This document shows positions 1-8,078 of a stretch of DNA of 64,000 nucleotides, piece after piece; position 1 is the stretch's first letter, and every line of letters begins with the position of its first letter. The position numbers and the translations under genes are program-made. The stretch comes from Lacihabitans sp. CS3-21. GTDB lineage: Bacteria > Bacteroidota > Bacteroidia > Cytophagales > Spirosomataceae. The notes under the pieces are model-generated. The model was not told where the DNA came from, searched no databases, and was given only the letters and a program-made list of their open reading frames with translations. The stretch is from positions 1 to 64,000 of the forward strand of contig NZ_RJUD01000004.1 in NCBI RefSeq assembly GCF_024343675.1. The letters run 5' to 3'.

Positions 1-39
1 AATCGGATGAATAACAAATTGAGTTTTGGAGAAATAAAA

Positions 40-64
40 AAAGCGATGAATTTTTCATCGCTTT
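40..64 (-). terminator. Terminator of tRNA-Lys
   Basis: Positions 40-50 and 54-64 form an 11-bp perfect stem with a 3-nt loop. On the minus strand it is followed by a T-rich run, which fits an intrinsic terminator just downstream of the tRNA. Confidence 0.8.
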
Positions 65-65
65 G

Positions 66-138
66 TGATCCCGCTGGGATTCGAACCCAGGACCCATACA
101 TTAAAAGTGTATTGCTCTACCAGCTGAGCTACGGAATC
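66..138 (-). tRNA. tRNA-Lys (anticodon TTT)
   Basis: The reverse complement folds as a standard 73-nt cloverleaf. The 7-bp acceptor stem is GATTCCG/CGGGATC with discriminator A, the T arm carries GGTTCGAATCC, and the anticodon loop is CTTTTAA, giving anticodon TTT. No CCA is encoded. A terminator hairpin follows on the minus strand. Confidence 0.95.
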
Positions 139-162
139 AAGACCTTGTCTCAAATGAGGATG

Positions 163-194
163 CAAAATTATGAAATTAACCCAACAATGCCAAG
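163..194 (-). promoter_or_regulatory. Probable promoter of tRNA-Lys
   Basis: On the minus strand TAATTTTG (170 down to 163) matches the Bacteroidetes -7 element TAnnTTTG, and TTG (193-191) lies 20 bp upstream as a partial -33 element. The -7 box is about 25 bp before the tRNA 5' end. It overlaps the start of the divergent TPR gene. Confidence 0.5.
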
Positions 195-915
195 ACTCTT
201 TTTAAAATTATTATTATTCTTTTTGCTATTTTTCTTTCAAATCGCTGATTCTAAGGCACAAAATGATGTTGCTAAAAAAGCAGATTCTTTATTTAGTGCA
301 AAAAAATATTCGGAAGCTGCAAATATTTATGAACTCATTTTTAAAGATAATCAAGTAAACAAGCCAAATATTTCTCTTAAGCTGGCATATATTTACGAAA
401 GTTTGGGAGATTTTCCGAAAGCTATCTACTATTTGAACAACTATTATAATCTAAATCCGGACGATGAGGTGTTTGAAAAAATGAATAAAATGGCTTTGGA
501 GAACAAGTTTACCGGTTTTGAAAGAAGTGACTTGAATTTTATTTTGGTTTTATACCAGCAGTTTTACATTTTTATTCTTTATTCAGTTATTCTGATTGGA
601 ATATTTATTCTTATTATCCTATTCCGAAAAAAAATATACAATAAAAAAATTCTACGGAGACATCTTATTTTGGTGGGTTTGTTTATCGTGTTTCTGTTGG
701 TCTTTATTAATGTACCAAATACTTACCAATCGGCCATTATAAATAAGAGTACCTATTTTAGAGAATATCCATCTTCTGGATCACCGATAATAGGTTCCAT
801 AGAAAAAGGAAACAAAATCAATATTTTTGGACAAGAAGATATATGGCTTAAAGTCTTGTGGAATAGAAAGATAGTGTATATCCATAAAAATGATACGTGG
901 ATTTTGAATGGATAG
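187..915 (+). CDS. BatE-like TPR/SH3 membrane protein
   Basis: 242-aa envelope protein. Residues 1-24 are a hydrophobic signal peptide ending in AQ. A TPR-like helical region follows (about 28-95, with motifs such as AAxIYE and GDFPKAIYYL), then two membrane segments (about 119-147 and 160-176) and a C-terminal SH3-like region (about 186-240). This order is that of BatE of the Bacteroidota aerotolerance (Bat) operon, but no other bat gene is nearby, so the name is by architecture only. The ATG at 187 was chosen because it begins the signal peptide; in-frame starts further up lie in the tRNA or give a longer non-hydrophobic leader. The function is not known from the sequence. Confidence 0.75.
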   Translation: MPRLFLKLLLFFLLFFFQIADSKAQNDVAKKADSLFSAKKYSEAANIYELIFKDNQVNKPNISLKLAYIYESLGDFPKAIYYLNNYYNLNPDDEVFEKMNKMALENKFTGFERSDLNFILVLYQQFYIFILYSVILIGIFILIILFRKKIYNKKILRRHLILVGLFIVFLLVFINVPNTYQSAIINKSTYFREYPSSGSPIIGSIEKGNKINIFGQEDIWLKVLWNRKIVYIHKNDTWILNG

Positions 916-973
916 GCTCATTAAAAAGTTTATTTTTTTTATGTTTGTAGTTTTTTAATTAAGCATTAATACA

Positions 974-981
974 TATTTTTG
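974..981 (+). promoter_or_regulatory. -7 element for tRNA-Leu
   Basis: TATTTTTG matches TAnnTTTG and ends 10 bp before the tRNA 5' end, the same spacing as for tRNA-Ala in this window. A TTTG at 944-947 is somewhat too far upstream (26 bp) to be an ideal -33 element. Confidence 0.5.
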
Positions 982-991
982 CGGCTGTATT

Positions 992-1075
992 GGCGAGGTG
1001 GTGGAATTGGTAGACACGCTACTTTGAGGTGGTAGTGAGCGAAAGCTTGTGAGAGTTCGAATCTCTTCTTCGTCA
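992..1075 (+). tRNA. tRNA-Leu (anticodon GAG)
   Basis: 84-nt class II tRNA with a long variable arm (GAGCGAAAGCTT region). The acceptor stem is GGCGAGG/CTTCGTC with two G-T pairs and discriminator A. The anticodon stem CTACT/GGTAG encloses loop TTGAGGT, giving anticodon GAG. The T arm GAGAG-TTCGAAT-CTCTT is intact. No CCA is encoded. Confidence 0.95.
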
Positions 1076-1092
1076 CTTTAACATATTGATAG

Positions 1093-1125
1093 GCAGATAA
1101 TTGAGAAATTGTCTGCTATTTTTTT
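1093..1125 (+). terminator. Terminator of tRNA-Leu
   Basis: A 10-bp stem (1093-1102 with 1107-1116, one G-T pair) and GAGA loop are followed by a run of T. The T-run reaches the stop codon of the convergent DUF5723 gene. Confidence 0.75.
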
Positions 1126-2668
1126 ATCGTCTTCTGAATTTCTTCTTCCGATAGGATTGCGGGTTTGCCACCACAAAACACTTTAATGGACTACCGGGAA
1201 GACTGTGATAAATAGGAATAAAAGCCCCTGCGTAAACCGAAACACCGCGAGGATTGAAGGTATTCAACCAACCCGTAATATTATCTGAGCCAAAATAAAA
1301 TCCATAATACCGGAAAGCGGCTCCAATATTCAAGTTCTTATAATTGTTTTCAATACCAATAGGAACTGCTATTTCTAAGCTTTTTTTCTCGTATCGTGGT
1401 GTTATGGATACTCCGGAATAATTGATAACCCCTCGCCTATTAGAATTCAACAAGGATTGCCTCCAGTTTAAGTTGATGTAGATATTTTCTTTCAGATTAT
1501 AATCAAAGGTGAATACACTCGTAGCAGGCATTAAAATTATGAAAGAATTGCTGTTGGCACTGGCTGTTCCAAATATTGAATTTGTAGTGGCAATAACAGG
1601 CTCAAATCCACCAAATTTTTGATAAGTCTGAGGAAGAATTACATCATTAGAGCTGAATAATGCATTGGTTTCAACGCCATTACTGAATTTGATAAACCCT
1701 ACATCTATAAGTGAAAAACCAATTTTGTAAAGATATTTGTTTTGAGTAGGATTGGTAAATTGCTTTCTATTGTTGTTTCTAGTATAGGTTTGAAAATCAG
1801 GACGATATTCATAAATTATTCCCAAATCACCTCCAAATCCCTTACCAATACCTGTCAATTCGATCATTTGACCAGTGAAATTTGAAGTTTGCAGAGAATT
1901 AAAACCCGAGGCATCAGTAAGCGTAGCTTGGGCATTTTTAATATCTATATCTTGCCTTAAATTGTCGTTTAGGTTCGGTACTATCGTAAAATCAAAGTTT
2001 TTTGATCCTATGTGATTGTACATACTAGATACGTAATATTTACCCGTTGCTCCTATTTTAATGAATTTTGATTCTTCTTCTACAATTACTTTTCCAATAG
2101 ACCCGTAAAACTCATTTAAAAAGCTGGAATTCAAATAGCCATGTTCGTTCACATAAGTATTTCCTATCAATTCGGTTGATTTTGTGCCTTTGATAATGGT
2201 TTTACCTATTTCATCAGACGCTTGGGTGAGCGAATTCATGAATCGATATCGCACGCCAACGGCTACTCCCAACCCCCATTTCTTTATATCTACCCCAAGG
2301 GCAGGCCCTTTGGCTTCACCGTTGGCATATAATGACAAATCTCTACCAGACTCTGAGACTTTTAAATAACTGGGCTTCCATATAACTTTTGAACCATCGG
2401 CATTTCGGAATTTGTTAGGCGTAGTTTGTGTAACAAAACTTAACAATGAAAACGGAGCATTCCACCTTACATAATTATTTTGAAAATCGATACCAGCTCC
2501 TGCCAAGTTTATAAAAATACGCTGACGAGTATCTACCACGTTTGCAGGGTTTGTTGCAAGGCTATTGGTTCCTGAATAGTTACTACCAGCTATTCCCAAA
2601 AAATTTTGAGAAAAAACGTTGTGGCTTAACAAAACGAAAAAGTAAATTTTGTACTTTAAGGGCATCAA
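1124..2668 (-). CDS. DUF5723 family outer-membrane protein
   Basis: 514-aa exported protein with an N-terminal signal peptide (about residues 1-20, cleavage after FSQ). The mature N-terminus, with G-I-A-G-S-N-Y-S-G and then TNPANVVDTR, is the hallmark of DUF5723, a Bacteroidota family thought to form an outer-membrane beta-barrel. Aromatic, alternating beta-strand sequence continues to the end and the tail is basic (RKKKFRRR). ATG at 2668 begins the signal peptide; TATTTTTG on the minus strand at 2699-2692 could be its -7 promoter element. Role unknown. Confidence 0.8.
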   Translation of the reverse strand: MMPLKYKIYFFVLLSHNVFSQNFLGIAGSNYSGTNSLATNPANVVDTRQRIFINLAGAGIDFQNNYVRWNAPFSLLSFVTQTTPNKFRNADGSKVIWKPSYLKVSESGRDLSLYANGEAKGPALGVDIKKWGLGVAVGVRYRFMNSLTQASDEIGKTIIKGTKSTELIGNTYVNEHGYLNSSFLNEFYGSIGKVIVEEESKFIKIGATGKYYVSSMYNHIGSKNFDFTIVPNLNDNLRQDIDIKNAQATLTDASGFNSLQTSNFTGQMIELTGIGKGFGGDLGIIYEYRPDFQTYTRNNNRKQFTNPTQNKYLYKIGFSLIDVGFIKFSNGVETNALFSSNDVILPQTYQKFGGFEPVIATTNSIFGTASANSNSFIILMPATSVFTFDYNLKENIYINLNWRQSLLNSNRRGVINYSGVSITPRYEKKSLEIAVPIGIENNYKNLNIGAAFRYYGFYFGSDNITGWLNTFNPRGVSVYAGAFIPIYHSLPGSPLKCFVVANPQSYRKKKFRRR

Positions 2669-2742
2669 TGCTTATATGACAATTTTTTTTACAAAAATAT
2701 CACTATTTGTATAGTTTATAACCATATTATACCAAAGAAAAA

Positions 2743-4176
2743 ATGAACAGTAATTTTAGTAACTATCAAACCAACCAATTTTATGATGAGTTGATTGGCA
2801 CTTCAAACCTTCCACATAAAGGAATTGAAATGGTTTATGACTATTTTAATGACCTGAGTATTGATGAACTGAAATCAAGGCAAAGAAATCTTGAGACCGC
2901 CATGATAAACATGGGTATAACTTTTAATGTGTACTCAGAAGAAGGCGGAACTGAGAGGATTATTCCCATAGACATTATACCGAGAATAATAAAAGCCAAA
3001 GAATGGAGTAGGCTTGAAAAAGGACTAAAGCAAAGAATTTTTGCTCTCAATGAATTCTTGAAAGATATTTATTCGGATCAAAAAATACTAAAAGATAAAG
3101 TAATCCCTTCAGATGTAATTTTCAGTAGCAAAGGTTTTATTAAGGAATGCATGGATATTAAGCCCTTGAAAGATATCTTTATTCACATCACAGGTACTGA
3201 TTTGATTAGAAATCACAAGGGTGAATTTGTGATATTAGAGGATAATTTAAGGTGCCCTTCAGGCGTGTCTTATATGCTGCAAGGTCGTGAATTGTCTAAA
3301 CAAGGACTTTCAAAGCTTATTTCAAAGGCCAAAGTAAGATCTATCAGCGAATACACAGAGAAACTTTTTGAGGTGATGAAATATGTTTCTGGCAAATCTG
3401 ATCCAACTATTGCTGTTCTTACGCCTGGGATTTACAATTCGGCTTATTATGAACATTCGTATTTGGCACAGCAAATGGGTGTAGAATTGGTGGATTACAG
3501 AGATTTAGTGGTGGAGAATGATGTCCTAAAAATGAGAACTACAAAAGGCTTGAAGACGGTGGATATGCTCTACCGCAGACTTGATGACGTTTTCATAGAC
3601 CCGAAAGCGTTTAATCCAAATTCTTTAATTGGGATTCCTAATTTATTTAAGGCATATAAAAAAGGAAATTTGGGCTTGGCTAATGCACTAGGTACAGGAG
3701 TGGCAGACGATAAAGTGGTCTATGCCTACGTGCCAAAAATAATTAAATATTATCTGAACGAAGAGCCAATATTGTCTAATGTGGAAACTTTTCTATGCGA
3801 GGATCCCAAAAGCATGAAGTATGTACTGGAAAATATTGACCAGTTGGTAGTAAAAGAAGCCAACGAAGCGGGAGGTTATGGCATGCTAATTGGACCAAAA
3901 TCTACAAGAGAAGAACAAGATATGTTTAGAGAAAGAATAAAATCAAATCCAAGAAACTATATTGCTCAGCCAACAATATCCTTATCTACTGCCCCTTGTT
4001 TAGTAGATGAAACCATCGAAGGCCGTCATGTGGATCTTCGTCCTTATATTCTATTTGGAGAAGAAATTTATGTAACTCCTGGTGGTTTAACTCGTGTAGC
4101 ATTGAAAAAAGGCTCACTGGTAGTGAATTCATCACAAGGTGGTGGAAGTAAAGACACTTGGGTGTTGAAGGAATAG
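2743..4176 (+). CDS. Circularly permuted type 2 ATP-grasp protein
   Basis: 477 aa, matching the CP-ATP-grasp type 2 family (formerly DUF404/DUF407). The family signature LEDN(L)R-CPSGVSYML is at about residues 165-179, and a second ATP-grasp motif, VVKEANEAGGYGML, at about 371-384. Such proteins are predicted carboxylate-amine ligases making short peptide-like products. They usually lie with an alpha-E (DUF403) protein and a transglutaminase-like protease; neither is adjacent here. The gene stands alone between a divergent DUF5723 gene and a downstream membrane protein. Substrate not inferable. Confidence 0.9.
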   Translation: MNSNFSNYQTNQFYDELIGTSNLPHKGIEMVYDYFNDLSIDELKSRQRNLETAMINMGITFNVYSEEGGTERIIPIDIIPRIIKAKEWSRLEKGLKQRIFALNEFLKDIYSDQKILKDKVIPSDVIFSSKGFIKECMDIKPLKDIFIHITGTDLIRNHKGEFVILEDNLRCPSGVSYMLQGRELSKQGLSKLISKAKVRSISEYTEKLFEVMKYVSGKSDPTIAVLTPGIYNSAYYEHSYLAQQMGVELVDYRDLVVENDVLKMRTTKGLKTVDMLYRRLDDVFIDPKAFNPNSLIGIPNLFKAYKKGNLGLANALGTGVADDKVVYAYVPKIIKYYLNEEPILSNVETFLCEDPKSMKYVLENIDQLVVKEANEAGGYGMLIGPKSTREEQDMFRERIKSNPRNYIAQPTISLSTAPCLVDETIEGRHVDLRPYILFGEEIYVTPGGLTRVALKKGSLVVNSSQGGGSKDTWVLKE

Positions 4177-4229
4177 AAAACATTTTTATTGATAGGCTTT
4201 TTTTGTAATTTTGTCAAAAAATAATTGAA

Positions 4230-4793
4230 ATGTCGAAATCAGAGATAAAAACCGGTCTTATAATAGGTTCATTGATAATTTTAGCGGCTCTTTCTAGGTT
4301 GGTGGATCATCCTATGAATTTTACGCCCATGACAGCTATTTTGTTGTTCAGTACTGCATACATTACTAACAAATGGTTGAAGTTGATTTTTCCTTTTGCG
4401 ACCATATTGTTCACTGACATGGTTTTAGAGGCTGTAACGGGCTTCGGCTTTCATTCTGGATCATCTTTGGTTTATTTGGGATATGCACTCATTTTTGGAA
4501 TAGGCTATTTGTTACTCCAAAAAGTTAATGTAGGTCGAACCATCACTGCGGTTTTTTTATCATCAACAGTGTTTTATTTATTGACCAATTTTGCATTTTT
4601 CTATCCTGAAAGTGAAGTTTCAAATCCAGCAATTGGTGCTTATCCGCATAATTTTTCAGGGGTTATTGGCTCGTATCAAGCTGGTTTGCCATTTTTTAGA
4701 AATATGCTTGTTGGAGATTTGACTTTTACTACTATCGTTTTTGGAAGTTATTATCTAATCAGAAACTTTGGTCTTAAAACTATCAATAACTGA
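4230..4793 (+). CDS. DUF6580 family small membrane protein, putative transporter
   Basis: 187 aa with about five hydrophobic segments (about 8-25, 32-48, 52-70, 80-96, 105-125, and another near 160-180). It resembles DUF6580, a family tentatively compared with S-components of ECF-type vitamin or metal transporters. The motif DHPMNFTPMTAILLFS near residue 27 and a NFAFFYP segment near 121 are typical. No ECF ATPase or T-component and no visible riboswitch is nearby, so the transported compound is unknown. TAATTTTG at 4206-4213 may be its -7 element. A strong terminator follows. Confidence 0.75.
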   Translation: MSKSEIKTGLIIGSLIILAALSRLVDHPMNFTPMTAILLFSTAYITNKWLKLIFPFATILFTDMVLEAVTGFGFHSGSSLVYLGYALIFGIGYLLLQKVNVGRTITAVFLSSTVFYLLTNFAFFYPESEVSNPAIGAYPHNFSGVIGSYQAGLPFFRNMLVGDLTFTTIVFGSYYLIRNFGLKTINN

Positions 4794-4813
4794 TTTTTAA
4801 AATAATTTTACTA

Positions 4814-4846
4814 AAAGGGTGTTTATTCAGATAAATACCCTTTTTT
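4814..4846 (+). terminator. Intrinsic terminator after the DUF6580 gene
   Basis: Positions 4814-4826 and 4831-4843 form a 13-bp stem with one G-T pair and a TCAG loop, followed by TTTTTT. It ends only 14 bp before the next start codon at 4861. Confidence 0.85.
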
Positions 4847-4860
4847 ATTTCCGAGATACT

Positions 4861-5154
4861 ATGTTCTTAGAAAATATTACCTTCTCTATCTCAAAAAACA
4901 GAAGCCAGGACTTCGAAAGATGGATAAAGCCTGAATTGCAGGATATTGAAATTTGGGTAGAAACCATTCATACCTATAAACTTTTGACTGAAATAGACCC
5001 TCAAAGTTGTAACTACTCCATTCAGTTTTCTTTTGTCTCAAAAGAGCAACATGAGATTTTTAAACAATTGCATTTCGATACTTTACTGGCAAAGACACAG
5101 ATTAATTTTGAGGGGGAAGTGTTGTATTTCAATACACTGCTCCAAAGGTTTTAA
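4861..5154 (+). CDS. DUF4286 family protein
   Basis: 97-aa cytosolic protein of the small Bacteroidota family DUF4286, a ferredoxin-like alpha/beta fold of unknown role. Conserved features seen are an N-terminal strand and helix (NITFSISKNRSQDFERWI), and Q-F-S-F-V-S-KEQHEIF in the middle. Start ATG 4861 lies right after the terminator T-run; earlier in-frame GTG codons are inside the terminator hairpin and were rejected. Its stop shares a TTAA palindrome with the stop of the convergent porin gene. Confidence 0.8.
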   Translation: MFLENITFSISKNRSQDFERWIKPELQDIEIWVETIHTYKLLTEIDPQSCNYSIQFSFVSKEQHEIFKQLHFDTLLAKTQINFEGEVLYFNTLLQRF

Positions 5155-7007
5155 TCAAAAATTGGCCAATCTACTTTAAACATGAAAGCCCTAGGAGTGG
5201 CCAAATAGTATGGGGATGTATAAAATCCCTGGAACCGAAGTCCCTGGTTGGCGTGGCCAAGTTTGAAAGCCAACCGAACTTTGTTTACCTGAAAAGACAT
5301 GTAGGGATCTACAGTAGCCACACCCCAAACCTGAAAATCGTCTTGCAGGTAAAACTGATTTAAGAGCGGAGAATAAGCATCTGCAGTATACCTTGACTTA
5401 AAAAAGACATCAGATCCCACAAAAATCTTCAATACTTTAGCATAAGTGAAATTGAACTCAATATTTGTAAAATTTATCAATGTGGGCAACTTATAAATGT
5501 CTTTTGCATTGTGAATATTTACAATAAACTGATTACTCGCTCTAAATTTTGGCTTGTTGATACCCACATTCAAGATGAGATTCGTAATATTTATAATAGA
5601 ATCAGTCTGTATAGGTTTGAGTTTTTGATTTAAATAAACATAGTTACCTAATAAGGTATTGCCCACCTCTGGTTTAAAGCTCAAGGATTTGTATTTCAAA
5701 CCATATCCAGCTTTTAGGTGTGTTGTAGATAAACCCTTAAATGAATTATTCCAGCTTATTATACCGTTGTCATAGTTATCAAAAAATAAACCAACTGGAA
5801 TTACAGATTGATAAAATGTGCCTTCTAAACCTTTAAATGACAATTTCGAATTCAGTAAAAAGTTTTTTAAGCTTGCTGAAAATTCAGCATCAGCATTAAG
5901 AAAATTTGAGGAGTCTTTGAAATAATATCCCAATGAACCACCCAAGAATGTTTCGCTTTTTAGGTTGGTTTTAAACTTTTCAGAAAATTTATTATCTAAT
6001 CTATAAAATCGTTGCCTGGCATGGAGTAAATAATTGAATCCTTTAAAGCGACCTTTAAATCCTACTTTATTTGACAAAACACTGAAGGAAAAGTTTTGAA
6101 TTAGCGAATCATTATCTAAAACAATGGGTTCAATGTTATAACTAAATTGCGTAGAATTGGTCGCAAATTGTGGATCGACAAAGATGTGTTTTTGATGCTC
6201 GTAATCTAATACATGAAAAACCTGAAAACCGTTTTTCAATACAAATTGTTGATAGGTATGTAGGTTATTCCATCTTTCGGTGTTGTAGACTCCGTCTGTA
6301 AATTGCGAATCATAAAATCTTCTGTAATTACTTTTCAAATCCTTGATATCAATCGATAGATTCTCTTTTATAAGAATCCCTCCTTGCTCTTTCTGGTTAT
6401 GATTAAAATGATAAAACGTGCCCAAAAAAGTGTATTTCTTGTTTTTCGAACTGTAGTTTGTCGAAATATCATAACTCCAGTGATCGATTAATTTTTCTTC
6501 CGCATTGGTTGCGTCTATTTGTTTTGAAGAATTATACTTAGAAACATTTAATGTAAAGTTTAGCCTTGGGTTTATGTTTTGGCTGTGTGTGAAATCCAGC
6601 CTTATGTGCCCATTAGAGCCTTGCATGTAAGACAAATTTGTATAAGGAGAACGTGTGTTATAGTATCTGAAATTAGCCACATTAGGAGCGTACAAACTAA
6701 AAGTATTCAGACCAAGTTTGGTGGATGCGTCAGAAAATTCTTCAAAAAGTATTGATTTGGATGCCGTTCCGATATTTCCTAAATCCTGATACAGCCAATT
6801 TTTTTCAACTAAAATGTCAGATTTGTAGAACCTTTCAAGTGTTGTATCAGGGTTGTATTCAGTATTGAAGTTTCTTAAAATATCCTTTTCCAGTCTGAAT
6901 TTCACGCTTTTTGGGCCATAAACCTGTTTCGTAGAATCGTCGAGGATTTGGGCATAGGTTAGATGAACGAATAAAGAAAAGAAGACCGCTAATGTGAAAA
7001 ACCGCAT
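5151..7007 (-). CDS. Putative porin (Porin_10 family)
   Basis: 618-aa outer-membrane protein with a signal peptide (residues 1-19, ending TYAQ). It matches the Bacteroidota Porin_10 family: the signature FRYYNTRSPYTNLSYMQGS occurs near residue 113, followed by H-S-Q-N-I-N-P-R-L-N and long alternating beta-strands rich in Tyr, Phe and Asn to the C-terminus (ends WPIFD). It probably forms a transmembrane beta-barrel. The specificity cannot be told. It is transcribed after lpxK on the same strand, with a 46-bp gap. Confidence 0.85.
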   Translation of the reverse strand: MRFFTLAVFFSLFVHLTYAQILDDSTKQVYGPKSVKFRLEKDILRNFNTEYNPDTTLERFYKSDILVEKNWLYQDLGNIGTASKSILFEEFSDASTKLGLNTFSLYAPNVANFRYYNTRSPYTNLSYMQGSNGHIRLDFTHSQNINPRLNFTLNVSKYNSSKQIDATNAEEKLIDHWSYDISTNYSSKNKKYTFLGTFYHFNHNQKEQGGILIKENLSIDIKDLKSNYRRFYDSQFTDGVYNTERWNNLHTYQQFVLKNGFQVFHVLDYEHQKHIFVDPQFATNSTQFSYNIEPIVLDNDSLIQNFSFSVLSNKVGFKGRFKGFNYLLHARQRFYRLDNKFSEKFKTNLKSETFLGGSLGYYFKDSSNFLNADAEFSASLKNFLLNSKLSFKGLEGTFYQSVIPVGLFFDNYDNGIISWNNSFKGLSTTHLKAGYGLKYKSLSFKPEVGNTLLGNYVYLNQKLKPIQTDSIINITNLILNVGINKPKFRASNQFIVNIHNAKDIYKLPTLINFTNIEFNFTYAKVLKIFVGSDVFFKSRYTADAYSPLLNQFYLQDDFQVWGVATVDPYMSFQVNKVRLAFKLGHANQGLRFQGFYTSPYYLATPRAFMFKVDWPIFD

Positions 7008-7053
7008 ATTGTATTGGAAACAGATTCAAAATACAAATAACGTCATTTTCTGT

Positions 7054-8076
7054 TTAATTGATAAAACCTAGTTGCTCAAAAATCTCTTTTTTAAGCTCTA
7101 TTTCGTTAATAATGCTTATTTTTTGCTCAGAAATATAGAAACTAGGCAAGAATTCAGGATATAGCAAAGGTTTAATTTTAACAAAATCTTTTGCAGTACA
7201 AACAAAATTTGATTTGGGAAAAAGGCTCAAAATTTCTGTAATTTCTTCTTTTGTAAATTCATGATGGTCTTTGTATTTAAAATGCTTGTCTATTTCAAAA
7301 TTCTGCTCAATACCGGCTTTAAACCCTAAATTATTCGCAAGTCCAGATATTAATACAATTTTTGAATTTTTTGTCAAAATTGCATTTTCTATGTTTGAGG
7401 GTGGTAAAGATTGAAAAACTGCAAAATATATTGGCGTGTCTTTTTTAGTAAATTTCTTAATTTTATCGGTCAATAAGCGTCTTTCAATTTCTGAAATGTG
7501 ACTGGGACATTTGGTTACGATAATAATATCCGCCCTTTTGGCACCACTTTTAGATTCTCTTAACAAACCTGTGGGCAAAAGAAAATCCTCGAAAAATGGC
7601 CTAGAATAATCAGATAAAAGAATATTTATTTTGGGCTTTAAGTACCTATGCTGAAAAACATCATCAAATAAAATAATATCCAAATTTGGTTGGATCAACA
7701 AAGCTTTTTTAAAACCTTCTACCCTATCTTCGGAAACAAAAAAACTTGTGTCTATGTTTTTAGAATATAACATAAATGGCTCATCTCCAACGTCTTTTGA
7801 TGTGGATTTTGAGTTTATTTGTAGAAAACCTTGTGTTTTTCTACCATATCCCCTGCTAATAATTCCTATTTTATTTTTTGGAAATATTGAAATTAAATAA
7901 TCAATTATCGGAGTTTTTCCCGTTCCACCTACCGTAAGATTTCCAACTCCAATGGTCGCAATATTTGGCTCAAAAGTCCTCAAAACCTTAAGTTCAAACA
8001 AAAGATTCCTTAAACTTGTAATACCTTTGTAGATAAGCGAAAAAGGAAACAATAAATACTTTAAAAACTGTATCAT
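7054..8076 (-). CDS. lpxK: Tetraacyldisaccharide 4'-kinase LpxK
   Basis: 340-aa inner-membrane-associated kinase that phosphorylates the 4' position of the lipid A disaccharide. The N-terminal hydrophobic helix (IQFLKYLLFPFSLIYKG) is followed by the LpxK P-loop region VGNLTVGGTGKTP at about residues 48-60, then IGIISRGYGRK, VGDEPFML and the acidic LFDDVFQHR motif. Start ATG 8076 aligns with the family's N-terminus; an upstream in-frame start at 8112 would add residues inside the divergent menC gene. Only two bases (8077-8078) separate its start codon from that of menC on the other strand. TATGTTTG at 8109-8102 is a candidate -7 box. Confidence 0.95.
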   Translation of the reverse strand: MIQFLKYLLFPFSLIYKGITSLRNLLFELKVLRTFEPNIATIGVGNLTVGGTGKTPIIDYLISIFPKNKIGIISRGYGRKTQGFLQINSKSTSKDVGDEPFMLYSKNIDTSFFVSEDRVEGFKKALLIQPNLDIILFDDVFQHRYLKPKINILLSDYSRPFFEDFLLPTGLLRESKSGAKRADIIIVTKCPSHISEIERRLLTDKIKKFTKKDTPIYFAVFQSLPPSNIENAILTKNSKIVLISGLANNLGFKAGIEQNFEIDKHFKYKDHHEFTKEEITEILSLFPKSNFVCTAKDFVKIKPLLYPEFLPSFYISEQKISIINEIELKKEIFEQLGFIN

Positions 8077-8078
8077 AA

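Noticed and set aside
4177-4229. Cobalamin-type riboswitch before the DUF6580 gene.
   Set aside because: The intergenic space is only 53 bp, too short for a B12 riboswitch, and no conserved core is present.
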